DNA of 64,000 nucleotides from Bromus sterilis (lineage: Eukaryota > Streptophyta > Magnoliopsida > Poales > Poaceae): NCBI GenBank assembly GCA_950022295.1, contig OX465597.1, positions 59,259,016-59,323,015 on the forward strand, in the 5' to 3' direction. The position numbers and the translations under genes are program-made. Of this stretch, positions 21,900-33,408 are shown piece after piece (position 1 is the stretch's first letter; each line of letters starts with the position of its first letter). Below the pieces are notes generated by a model. That model made no database searches and had not been told where the DNA came from. It saw nothing but the letters and a program-made list of their open reading frames with translations.

Positions 21900-23375
21900 G
21901 AGACGAGGGGAGATGGTCGCTGATCATTTCACCGGCCGGGAGCTATCTACCTAGCTAGCTTGCACCTGCAAGCTTTCTTACTGTACCCAGATTAGGCTAG
22001 ATCTAGAGTGATTAGTCAAATTAGGGAAAGCGGGACGCAACTAACAAACATGCATGCAGCCAACTAGACTGGCTTGAACTTGGTCAAGGGAATCTCACCT
22101 ATAAAAAGCTCACGCACATGGATGCGTACGTCCAGCCACTAATTAATCCACTCTTACTTGTCCATGTAGCCAGCTTGCTGCTGGCACAATACTTGTTTTG
22201 TACGTATGGTGAGCAATATCCAATAGAATGTTTTTGATGGTTAGGGGGCATGAGATCGTGACGCAGGCCTGCATGCAGAGGGAGTGGATATGTACGTAGG
22301 GAATCTCGCGCAGAGCTGGAAGAGGTCAAGGACTCGAGATCTCTGCACTGCACCTGCACCTGCACCTGGGAGAGACTCAGAGAGGTGCTGTAGGCCGGAG
22401 ACTGGCCGGATTGTACGCATGCATGTCGTCGTCGCCGGAGCTGGTCAGTACTACCACCAGATCCGGATGGGATGGGGTGTGCGCAGCTCGCAGACTGACT
22501 CCCAGTACGTACGGTCGCATGGAGCTGGCTGGCTACCGGCTGCATGGCCGGCCAGAGCGTCAGGAGAGGCCCCGGACGGATCGGATCCGGCCACTGGCCG
22601 GCGAGGATCTCGGCGAGCCATCGAGGACGAGCTAGCTAGCATGCATTCCCTGCCATGTGTGCACATTTTTGGTAATGCTGTACACTTGTGTAGGGCGCAG
22701 GCATCTCTCGAAACGAAACGCGCCCTTGTGGTGAACAGGTTGCATTTATATGTATGTTAGCCTGTCCTGCACCATGTTTTCTGGAAGTAGGGTCAAGCCC
22801 CGCTCTTTGCATCCTCGGATGCATGCAGCGCAACCAAAGTTTGAGTGTGCACTCACTTATGCACATAGTACTATATTTGTTTTGCGTTGTGTCACTTCGT
22901 AGACTGCTGCTGCAGCCTAATGAGTTTGATTAGTCTGGGACACGACGTTTGAAACAGTGGGGAGAAAGGGCATCTTATATTTCTGTAGAAAAAATCACAT
23001 CTAATCTAATGCAAGCAGACAATGTCACAATGATATTTGGAAACAGTCTGCAGTGCCCAACACCTCATATCACTCAAGGTCGTCGGAGCTGTGGGGGACT
23101 GGTTTCCCGTCGGGGCATCACATGCTCGCTGTGCTACCTGCTTCCATCCAACTTCAGGGTCATTTCCGGGGTCCCATGCTGAGCCAAGAGCAAGACTTTG
23201 TTGGCGCCGCTTCCTTTGTCGTTCCATGGATGGATGCCTCCACCTCCATCCACAGCAACAAACTCTGGCTATGAATGCATGCAGATGCAGGCGTGCAGGT
23301 GTACGGTCTGAACTCCTGGAAACAGCTTGCATATGAAGCAGGCACGTGCGTGTTCCTGTTTGAAATCATGGAGCC
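21900..23375. other. Upstream intergenic region of the I9-type gene
   Basis: Mixed-composition, low-copy-looking DNA with gcatgcat-type words and short ctgcacctgcacctg runs. The ORFs here (for example 22284-22760) lack protein-like features on inspection. Confidence 0.35.
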
Positions 23376-23384
23376 TTCTCAAAA
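23376..23384. repeat. 9-bp target-site duplication of the Mutator-like element (left copy)
   Basis: ttctcaaaa, repeated exactly at 24475-24483. Confidence 0.85.
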
Positions 23385-24474
23385 GAGAGAATTCCTTCTA
23401 TTCTATGACACTACTACTGAAATATGATGCCTTATGTGGACACGGAGCAATTGATCCCGAGCTCATATGAGCTCGGGTGAACAGTAAAATAAAAAAAAAT
23501 ACAAAACAAATTCAAAAAAATCTGAATGTTTTTATGGTGAACATTTGACAAATTTTTAATATGCTTGTAAAATTTCATCACAAAATAACATCCATGGAAT
23601 ACACAGAAAAAAAAACAAAATCGATGCTCCAAAAATGTTATTTTTTACAGCATTTTGGAGTTCTGATTTTGTTTTTTTGCTGCGTATTACACGAATGTCA
23701 TTTCGTGATGAAATTTTGCAAGCATATCAAACATTTGTCAAATGTTTGTCACAAAAAAATTCAGATTTTTTTTAAAAAAAAAATTTTCGAATTTACTGTT
23801 CATACCGAGCTCATATGAGCTCGGGATCACTTGAGCACTTTTCGCCTTATGTGACACTCTCAACTTTTTGCTTCCTTCTATGTCCACTTGTGTAAAATTT
23901 ATGTCTCACATGACACTCTAGTCTATTTTTAGAGTTAACGGTGTCAACTTTTCAAATACAAAGTCACTTTTGCCTCTGGTGCAATGTGTGACAAAAATAC
24001 AAGAAATATTGTTGTACTATGTAATATGGAACCGTGCATGTAGATTCATAATAACTGCAAAGCTAATTCAAAAAAAAATTCGGTCGTCGCGCTTTTCCTA
24101 ACTGTCGCGCGTTGCGCGGCCATCGCGCCGTGCCCGGCCATCACACCGTCTGGTTCTTCTTCAGCCACCGCCTGCTCCATGGCGCCTTGCCCGCTGCGCG
24201 CCGCCGCTGCTAGGGTTTCGCCCCGACGCGTGAGGAAGGTTGCGGTCTCGGGTTTGTTCGACTTTGCGTGAGAGGAAGGTTGCGTGCTCGATCCAGTCAA
24301 ACAGGGGCAGTTTGGTCCATACGGGTAAAAAGTGACTGAACGAATTAACGGAATCGACGACAGTGTCATGTGAGGCATAAATTTTACACAAGAGGTCACA
24401 TGAAGAAGTAAAAAAATTAGAAGTGTCACATAAGGCATCAAATTTAAAAGTAGTGTTATAGAAGGAATTCTCTC
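23385..24474. mobile_element. Mutator-like non-autonomous element with GC-rich interior
   Basis: Long inverted repeats begin GAGAGAATTCCTTCTAT and end TAGAAGGAATTCTCTC. The arms remain alignable for over 200 bp each (after removing the nested MITE) and are flanked by an exact 9-bp TSD. Between the arms lies a GC-rich segment (about 24085-24290) that includes a tagggtttcgcc-like 5'-UTR word, unlike the AT-rich arms. This is the layout of a MULE carrying foreign DNA (Pack-MULE-like). No transposase is present. Confidence 0.75.
23439..23843. mobile_element. Foldback Mutator-type MITE nested in the Mutator-like element
   Basis: It interrupts the left arm at gccttatgtg, which is duplicated on both sides (23429-23438 and 23844-23853). 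Its ends are imperfect inverted repeats, each containing the 20-bp palindrome ccgagctcatatgagctcgg. The whole 405 bp can fold back on itself. No coding sequence. Confidence 0.75.
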
Positions 24475-24526
24475 TTCTCAAAACCGCTCGTGTTCCTGTT
24501 TGCCCACTTTTCAAACTGTGGCAACC

Positions 24527-25388
24527 CAGGGCCGGTCCATATATTTACGGGGCCCAGGGGCAAGATAACAATGAAGGGCCCTTAGACGCAATCTATACTC
24601 AAAAGTATATTGTATTTCATAAAAAAATAGAAAACCAACACATGTTATAGATAGATTATTTTTGGACTCTAAAACGACACAAAATATATTTTTATTAATC
24701 CATAGATGAAGACAACATGATATCAGGGAAACAATATTGTTGTTCTAGGAAAATTTTCCTATGCGTCACACCTTAAGAGAGCGAAGACCATTCTTTTTGT
24801 GCAAAAACTAATAAGTTTTTCAAATAGTTGTTGCTTCAATTTTTTGATTTGCCATGAGATAGAAAGTGAATAATAAGATTTACATATGTTTTTGGATCGT
24901 CCAGATTTGTCCAATGAATGATTGATACACTCCATGTTTTTCAACTATAATCACTCAATTCTCTTCACCCTAACAATAATGATCAGATCTTAAAAAACAT
25001 CTAGCACTCTAGGAAGAAAAGTCATCGATAATCGCATCAAAATGTATTTCATCCAACTTATCTTTCTCAATACATAAAGTAGCAAGATCTTTCTTGTGAC
25101 ATTGATGATCTTTAATAGTTTCTTAACAATTTCAATTTTGAAAAGCTATGTTCGGCGGATGCTAAGTAAAAAAGCCAAATATATTTTTGAATTTTAAGAG
25201 ACGGGATCGAGCGTACAACTGACCTTTGACAATTTGATTAGGCCTCTATTTTCTAATACTGCGTATTGGGTTTGAGACATGAATGATTTTATACTAATAA
25301 TACTACAAAACTAGTACCTGGGCCGGGGCCCCTGGCGTTCGGGGGCCCAGGGCGGGCGCCCCTTTTGCCCGCCCTATGGACCGGCCTA
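24527..25388 (-). mobile_element. hAT-type element, truncated
   Basis: Ends cagggccggtcc and ggaccggccta are near-perfect inverted repeats of hAT type, flanked by ggcaacc (24520-24526 and 25389-25395; an eighth base differs between copies). The 862-bp interior is a decayed remnant of a transposase read on the minus strand. Confidence 0.75.
25010..25160 (-). pseudogene. hAT transposase C-terminal remnant
   Basis: Across two shifted frames the minus strand gives SSMSQERS and then EKDKLDEIHFDAIIDDF, the conserved end of plant zinc-finger hAT transposases (SxMSQERL ... IE ... ID) near the dimerisation domain. Frameshifts and stops show it is inactive. Confidence 0.65.
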
Positions 25389-25395
25389 GGCAACC

Positions 25396-26581
25396 TGGCT
25401 TGCCTATTTTTCTCTTCCAACCGGGCTAATCCCGGGCCATTTCTATTAATCACATGTTTGGTAGTTTGAGGAGGATTATGAGTACAGTTATTGCGTAACA
25501 TGTATTTACATTCGAAGGCCTTATCCCAAGTTATTGCTCAGTCAGATGATTCCCCCTTTTAAAAGGGCATGATGAGGACTAAGAGCAAGTCTAGCAGATC
25601 CGCTAAATCTTCAGCCCACAAATCCTAGATGCGAGTCGCCGCGAAACGGATGCTGGTAAAACAGATACGACAAACTCATACGACAAACTACATATTCATA
25701 ATATAGGTAGTTTTGCGGTACAAACTAAGCTGGAACATCACCGAAGCACACAAATACGGAAAAAAAGAACACTTAATATTCAGTCACCGAAGGTCGCAGG
25801 GATAGTACAAACTCGAAGCTCTTCAGGGTGGCTTCTCACTTGTCGGCTTTGAAGAGAGCGCAGGTCTCCATGTACTGCTCCTCGGTGAGGTCGCTCCGCC
25901 TGGGCCATGGCATGGCGGCCCAGCGCGCCAACATCACCGTGTATCACGGCGCTCATGGCCGCGCGGAGCTTGATGTCGACGTCGCTACAAGCGATGGTGT
26001 ACGGGAAGAGATAGTTCATGAGGCACATGAAATGATTTCAAGAGCGATCACCGGGACCACCGCCGAGCGCGCGACCGAAGCCTCTCAGGCCTGGGTGGAC
26101 TTAGCAGAGCGGCCACCGCGGCAGCCGCCGTTTGCCCCACGAGCGGGACCTCCACTAGCACCAGGCGCCATCTAATTTGTCGTCAGAGTTCGGACCTGTA
26201 TGCGGTGGAGGAAATAATTTGCGGCGGCGGATGGGGGGATGAATGAAAGACGGGAACCATAAAGCGCCGGCGAGCCGTAGATATAGCAGCTGAAGCGGCA
26301 GTTTGCGGGCCGCCCGTAAAAATTTTACGAATCGGGCCGAATATGGTTGTTCTGTTCTGGATTGAAACTTTGCCCGTCCGTCAAAAAGCCCATATATATA
26401 CGGATCGACAGCGGGATGGCGTATCTGCAAGAGTTGTTGTAATGTAAGAGTTGTTGTAATGTAGCCTTCTTTAATTGAGGAAGATTTATTATTAGAGATG
26501 GATGTACTAGTGTATTTTTACAGGATATTTGGCTGGATGATACACATCTAACCATACAGTATTCAATATTGTATAATATTG
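25396..26581. other. Unresolved region with a GC-rich gene-like patch
   Basis: Around 25800-26200 the composition turns GC-rich. On the minus strand short open stretches look protein-like, for example SDLTEEQYMETCALFKADK ending near 25837, reminiscent of an EF-hand/calmodulin N-terminus. The frames are short and interrupted. No confident gene or transposon end is called. Confidence 0.25.
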
Positions 26582-26583
26582 TA

Positions 26584-26843
26584 CTCCTTCTGTTCTTTGA
26601 TATAAGGTATATAATTTATTTTGAAAAGTCAAACACTTATAAATTTGACCAAATTTATAGCAAAATATATCAACATCTATGATATTTCATAATATAAAAT
26701 GAAAATACATTTCAAGATAAGTTTGATTATACCATTTTGTTATAATTTATATCAATATATTTATCTACAAATTTTGTTAAAGTTACACAAGTTTAAGTTT
26801 AAAATAAACTATAAACTTTAATTATATTTAGAAATGGAGGGAG
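26584..26843. mobile_element. Stowaway (Tc1/Mariner) MITE
   Basis: Ends ctccttctgttc and gaaatggagggag are the Stowaway terminal repeats, flanked by the TA target duplication (26582-26583 and 26844-26845). 260 bp, AT-rich, no coding sequence. Confidence 0.8.
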
Positions 26844-27039
26844 TACAACATAATAATACCTATGTGAATACAGTATTGGTGTTGGTTCCCTTAAATATCC
26901 AATTTAGATGAGCTCTGGTTAGAGAAGAGATTTAGTTTGAACGTTGATGATTTCACCCTGTCCAATGAGCCAGATTCATTCACCTAGGTATCTACTTCAA
27001 ACGTGTTTTTCGTCAATCACGATATGACAATTTGATTAA

Positions 27040-27362
27040 GTGATAATTACATTTTTGCTCTTAACTTGAATCCACTATTCAAATTTTCCCCTAATTTAAA
27101 GATGTGCTCAAGATTGCCCCTCTGTCGTTAGTTGCCTTATAGAATTGCCCTTTTGTACAGTTTTCGTTCGGTCAAAGGCATTTGACTGTTAAATTTTACT
27201 ATACGCGCACTTAACGGTGAAAGACCTTTAAATGGATGAAAATGTACGGAAGGACATTTCTATAAAGCAACTAACAACAGAGGGGTAAATTTGAGCACAA
27301 ATTAAAATTATGGACAAATTTGAGTAGTGGGCTTAAGTTAAGGATAGGAATGTACATGGCCT
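27040..27362. mobile_element. Mutator-type foldback MITE
   Basis: Left and right halves are inverted copies (cttaacttgaatccactattcaaatt against the inverse of the right arm), flanked by an exact 9-bp TSD tttgattaa (27031-27039 and 27363-27371). Confidence 0.75.
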
Positions 27363-27371
27363 TTTGATTAA

Positions 27372-27620
27372 TACCGGTTCTTTGATTATTGCATATTTGG
27401 ATAATCAAAATGCTTTTAAATATTAAGATCTTCATGTGGTTCGTGCATAAGAGAGTGATTGCCATCAAGGATAATTTGTCACGGTGTAGGTTGGAAGGGT
27501 AGTAAACCGTGTTATTTCTGCGACCACAAGGAAACAATTTATTACTTATTTTTACTTCCCCAATGGTCAAACTTGTATGGCGAACAATACATGTATCGTT
27601 TAAGGTACTTCTGTCTACTA
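27372..27620. other. Short unassigned spacer between MITEs
   Basis: No gene or repeat end seen. Confidence 0.3.
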
Positions 27621-27714
27621 CTCCCTCCGATTCATAATAAGTGTCGCTCATTTTATACTAAGTTAATACAAATTTTATACTAGATGAACGACACTTATTA
27701 TGGATCGGAGGAAA
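27621..27714. mobile_element. Short Stowaway MITE
   Basis: 94 bp. Ends ctccctccgattcataataag and its near-inverse cttattatggatcggagg, flanked by TA. The interior is also partly palindromic. Typical of the smallest Triticeae Stowaway families. Confidence 0.8.
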
Positions 27715-27716
27715 TA

Positions 27717-29223
27717 GTATAATTTATTTGGTGATTGGTTAGATGGGATAGATCCCAAGATAGCGGCACGAATCGGTTTGGGAGCTTGTGCACTATATGG
27801 AGTTGTCGGAGTGATTGTGTGTTTAACTTAACATTTTTTTAAAAGTTGCAACTAATCTTGGGAGTGTTAGAACGGATCCATACACGGTCATTACTGCAGT
27901 GTGCGGATGTTTTTTCTTCGTAAGAGATGGTAGCAAAGGATACATACAACTGATTCAAATGAAAGACGATAACACGAGATACATATAACCAGTTTGAATG
28001 ACAGTTCAATAATAAGCTAGATGCAAAGAACCATGCTTTTCTTTTCTAAAAGAAAAGAACACACTGTTTTTTTCTTCTACAAACCACCATGCATTAGTTC
28101 ATGGTGCCTCATATAATTGCAAGAGCACAAGCTATGCTTCTTTGTTTGATTGATACTTCTCGATTGGACGCCTGCACTGGTTTTACTTTTTGCGTTGCTT
28201 TCGGTGATTGAATGTGTGTGTGAGCTCGCGCGCCAGTCATCTCACCACCAAGAACTTCTTCGTCATTTTTGGACCGGCATACATGGATAATTCGTGCATG
28301 TATGGCGCTATGAGGAAAGTTTTGCTCTCGGTGGGTTGATCATATGCTGTGGAATAATGTGGCAGTCTTCTACCATATGGTTGATCTTGGCCAAACGCTG
28401 CACACTACGTACAGTGGTAGATGATGTGACGTTCCTGAAGACAATGGGCCAATCATGCATTCCCAAGCACCCAGCGTGTCGCGAACTAAGCGTAACCCCC
28501 TTTTTCATAGACGAAGCATAGCTCAGATTGTCAGATTGTGTGTGATGAAACAGGTCCACCTGAATTTAGGTAAATATTAAATTTGACATGACTTGGTAGT
28601 TTTATTTTCTCAATGGCAAACGACATGTCTCGATAATGAGACATCTGTGATAACTTTGTTAATCTCAAAACTTATTGGCTCAGAGGTGCTGATAAATATA
28701 TGGTATACATACATGCGATTCATATGAATCAAAGTGTGAACATATATAGAGTGCTTCCCTGGAGAAAAGTAGCGAACATGTCCACGTGGCCCCTGGAACG
28801 GGACGGGCATACATACGCCAAAAGCAAGCACGGCCTGAACGCGACGGCCACCAGCCATCACCAGCTCAGACCAGTATCTACCTACTTATCTAATTTGATC
28901 CTATCCGAAACAGTGGGCTTAGCGGGGTTGAACCCTGAGATTCTTGCATGAATCCACGGTGCTCTTCCTTTGCCAACATACAGTGCCAACACTGCCCACT
29001 CCCGTTCTACTTGGACGAGCTGTAGCTAGCTTTGGAGTACGTGGTGCCGATTTCTGAGTAATAATTGATTAATGGACTTACGTACTTACGTAGTACACGT
29101 CCTGATACCGAAAATGCATGCTCATGTTTTGACAGCTTCAATTATGACGTTGCTAGCTTGCTAGGGGTGACCCACATGTTGTCACGTACTCCTACATGAT
29201 CGACAGTGGCTACGAGCCACGGG
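27717..29223. other. Intergenic DNA without recognised features
   Basis: About 1.5 kb of mixed composition. The open frames at 28294-28521 and 28610-28861 do not resemble known families. Its end forms the LINE target site, which continues at 36994. Confidence 0.35.
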
Positions 29224-29236
29224 AGATGGAGCTAAC
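29224..29236. repeat. 13-bp target-site duplication of the LINE (left copy)
   Basis: agatggagctaac, repeated exactly at 36981-36993, over 7.7 kb away. Confidence 0.9.
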
Positions 29237-29262
29237 TTTTTTTTTGCGAAATAGACACTTTA

Positions 29263-32200
29263 TTACTCCATCACCAAAGGGTTACAATCAAGACTATTTA
29301 ACTCAATGACTACCTGCGGGCCAGACCCAAGCCAGGTCTTAGTGAGGCCCTCGGAGCGAGCTAAATTTGCTAAAGAATTGCTAGCCCTATTTTGATATCA
29401 GTTTACATGAGTAATAAAGCAATTACGGAGCTTCATCAAATGTTTGACCTCCCTAACCAGCGAAGCGTAGATAGAACGATCTACTTCTTCATAGCTGATG
29501 AGTTTAATGGCAACTAGTGAATCCGTCTCGATGATCACCGAAGATTCAGTTCTCTGTAGAGCTAGAGAAAGACCCTCCATGATAGCACCAATTTCCGCCT
29601 CTAGAATATCTCGACAATTAAACAGAGTCCTGCAGGATGAGAGCAAAATGTGTCCCCTCTCATCTCTTAGAACCATGCCAGAGCCCGCTTTCCCGTCTTG
29701 GTCGAAGGAACCATCGCAGTTCATTTTCACCCAACCACAAGGTGGCCGTGACCAGGTGGGTTTAGGTGTTATTATTCCATGTGGTCTGGGAGCGTCTAAG
29801 GGAGTCTTTCCTTTAACATCAAAGGAGCATTCCACCTGTATATCACCAAGACTATTAAGGTAGCTAATCAGGAAGCGGCAGGATGCCTCCGTGGACGGAG
29901 GTTCTTTGTCGTGGACAATTTCATTGCGGATGAACCAAGAACGCCACATGACCATAAGGATGGGGGCTCGCTGACTTGCTTCCACCGAGCCCAGAAGATT
30001 CAGCAGCCATTCGTCATCGGTATGCTGAATTGTTTCAATCTTAGGAAGATCCCAAGATCCTTCCATGGCACGCCACAGCTCAACGGACTTGGGACAGATG
30101 ATGAACGGATGGAAATTGTCTTCAATACCTTTGGCACAAATAGGGCACATATTGCTACTCTCCAGGGTACGGCGGAACTTGTTGTCCCAGGTAGGCAGAC
30201 TGTTTGTAGCCAATCTCCAAGCAAAATGGAGAACCGAAGGAGGAGCTTTAATAGCCCACAGAAGCTTCCATATAGGCCGACTCCCATCACTGTTCGAGCT
30301 AGAAGAAGGAAATGCCACTCGAGCAAGATCCGAGGCAAACTCATATGCACTCTTGACCGTAAATTTTCCATGAAGTCCGGGGCCCCATGCTAGTGTGTCA
30401 TCACCTCCTCTCGGACAGGCTTTAATCTTTAAGATTTCATGCACATCACAAGGAAGGAAATGCCTCCGAAGTGTATCCACGTTCCAGGACCCATTATGAT
30501 TGAGAAGACCACAGACCGTCCGAATTCTGCATCTACCCTGACTAGACACAGGCTTGAAGGAGAATTTCCTAGGAATCCAATTGTCCCTCCAGATTTTCAC
30601 ATTACGTCCATTGCCGACCCTCCAAAGCACCCCTTTCTTGAGCAGTTCGAGCCCATGAGAAATAGCTGTCCAGGACGGGGAAGGGTTCCCAGTAAAAACT
30701 GTGTCTAACATGTCACCATTGGGGTAATATCTAGACTTCAGAAGACGAGCACACAAGCTATTCGGTCTAGTAATTAACCGCCAGGCCTGTTTAGCCAGAA
30801 GTGCTTGATTGAAAATCCTGTAATCACGGAAACCCAGGCCTCCTTTATCCTTTGGTTGTTCCAGATTCTCCCACGCCTTCCAATGAACTTTGTGTTTTCC
30901 TTTAGACGAACCCCAGTAGAAGTTACGAACCATACGGGTGAGATCATCACAGACAGAGAATGGAATTTTGAAGACCTCCATCACATATGTCGGAAGGGCT
31001 TGAGCGACAGATTGAATGAGCACCCCTCTTCCTGGTTGATCAAGATGACCGTCATCCCATTGAAACAGCCTCTTAGTCAATCTTACTTGTAGGTTCTGGA
31101 ATTTTCCCTTGGACATTCTCCCATCAGGGGTCGACAGACCGAGATATTTCTCCTCGAACACAAATGTTGTGACACTAAGCACTGCCCTTACATCCACCTG
31201 GTCAGCAACAGAACAAGATGACCCAAAAAATATAGAGCATTTGTCATAGTTCAGTGATTGGCCTGTTGCATGTTCATACTTGTCAAGTGCGCCTTTAACA
31301 CCAGCAGCCTGCTGAGCAGAAGCTTTGAAGAATAACATCGTATCGTCCACGAAAAGGAGGTGCGAGATCCTCGGTGCAGTACAGCAGATCTTAACAGGTG
31401 TAATAGTGCCATTACTCACACCCTGTTTGAGGATAGCGGATAACCCATCAGCAACAAAGAGGAATAGAAAGGGTGATAGGGGATCACCTTGCCGAAGACC
31501 AAGCGTCGGTGCAAACGAATCCAAGAGGCCTCCATTAAATTTAACAGAATATTTCACCGATGTGACACACGTCATTATCCAGTCAATCCATTGGTGAGAG
31601 AAGCCAATCTTTTGCATCACTTGCATCAAGAACCCCCAGTCAACTCTATCATACGCCTTCGACAGGTCCAACTTGTAGGCACAGAAACTTTTTGTTGGAT
31701 CTTTCTCCTGCTTGATGTGATGAATGCACTCAAAGGCTATCTGGGCATTATCCGTTATCATCCTACCAGGGATAAAGGCGATCTGCTCCTGTGAAATAAT
31801 ATCATCCAGTAGAGGGTGAAGTATATTCACAAGGCATTTTGAGATAACCTTATAAATGACGTTGCATAAGCTAATCGGCCTGTAATGAGTTAGCCTTGTT
31901 GGATTGGGGATTTTTGGGATGCGAACTATGACAGTATCATTGACTCCATCCGGCATGATGCCCGTAGCAAAAAAAACCTTTAACCGCCGATATGATACTC
32001 GTTTTCAAAGTGTCCCAATTGCGCTGGAAAAATCTAGCCGGAAATCCATCCGGGCCTGGGGCTTTGAGAGGTCCAATGTGGAACAAAGCATCAGAAATTT
32101 CTTTATCCGAGAAAGTCCGACAAAGAGTAATATTATCCTCCTCCGTGAACTTCATGTCAAAAAGATTAAGTAGCTCCGAGTTGTCCAGGTTAGGATCAGC

Positions 32201-33406
32201 AGTGTAGATTCCTGAGAAGTATCCATTGATTAGATCAGACATGGCTCCTATTTCTGTGATCTCCACTCCATTATCAGCAACCAGTTTTGAGATTTTATTT
32301 ATACGCGCACGCCACACAGCTTTGCTCTGGAAAAATTTAGTATTCCTATTCCCCTCCTTTAGCCACATGATCCGAGATCTTTGGAGCCAAATCATCTCTT
32401 CTCTGTAAATGAGTTCATTCATGTGGTCCGTGGTGCGTCGAATTTCACTCCTGTCCGCATTCATCCGAAGCAGCTCCTCGAGTCTCGTTCGTGATTTTTG
32501 AAGCTCACGGGTAACATTACCAAATTTCTCACGGCCCCACTGCTTGAGGCTCTTCATGACGGCACCGAGGCCCGATCGCAGCTGATCCAAGCATGTAATA
32601 TCGCCCAAAGAGTCCCAAGCTTGCCGTATGTACACTGGCAGTCCGGGGTCTCGCTCCCATAGTATTTCATAATGTCTCATCCTGCTTCTAGTGTGAGCAA
32701 CATCGGCTTGTCCTTTTACCAGGATAGGTAGATGGTCAGAACACGGCGACACCAAATGAATCACCTCGGACATGGGAAAAAGATTTCTCCACTGATTTGT
32801 TGCAACCGCCCTGTCAAGTCTCACTTTAACGTTGGCGTTACCCGCGCGTTTGTTATCGTATGTGAATGGAATCCCTCTGAATCCCATATCAACTAATCCG
32901 CAGACCTCTAGCCTATCTCTAAAGGCAAGCATCTGAGGTTCCGGTCTGGGAGTGGAAGACATGGTTTCAAAATCCCAAAGAGCTTCATTAAAATCCCCAA
33001 GAACCAACCACGGGGCGTCTGAGACATTGCATAAATCAGTGAGTTTTGTCCACATCAAATGACGATTCTGAACTCTCGGTTCTCCATAGACAAACGTCGC
33101 CCGCCATTGGGAATCATCAGAGGGGTCTCTGATTAACACATCTATGTATCTATCTTATGATCCAAGAACCTTGAACATTCAGGGATTCATGCCAATAGAG
33201 GGCGAGCCCTCCGCTAAAACCAATACTGTCAATACCTTCAAAACCTTTCAAACCAAAATGTGCACGGTGTCTTCTCATGCGACTAGCTTTCTGACGAGTT
33301 TCAGATAAGAACACCAACTTGGGGGAATGCGACTGAATAAAAGTCGCCACTTCTCGAACTGTCCGGGAGTCCCCCCCCCCCGGCAGTTCCAGCTGAAGAG
33401 ATTCAT
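29263..33406 (-). pseudogene. LINE ORF2: endonuclease, reverse transcriptase, RNase H (broken)
   Basis: The ATG at 33406 opens with the apurinic endonuclease start (SWNCRG). The order is endonuclease (LGDFNEALWDFETM, SDHLPILV), reverse transcriptase (GPDGFPARFF, KLDLSKAYDRVDW, LRQGDPLSPFLFLFVADGL, FVDD box), a zinc-binding zf-RVT-like region (CPICAKGIEDNFHPFIICPKS) and plant-type RNase H (NCDGSFDQDGKAGSGMVLRD, EAEIGAI, ETDS). Damage: a frameshift at a G11 run (33371-33381), another near 33140-33150, an extra T in a T8 run at about 31971, and TGA at 29398-29400 about 45 codons before the natural end at 29263. Apart from these it is complete. Confidence 0.9.
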
Positions 33407-33408
33407 TG

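Noticed and set aside
22284..22760. 158-codon plus-strand ORF upstream of the I9-type gene
   Set aside because: No domain, low-complexity start and overlapping open frames on the other strand. It is more likely promoter-side DNA of the minus-strand gene.
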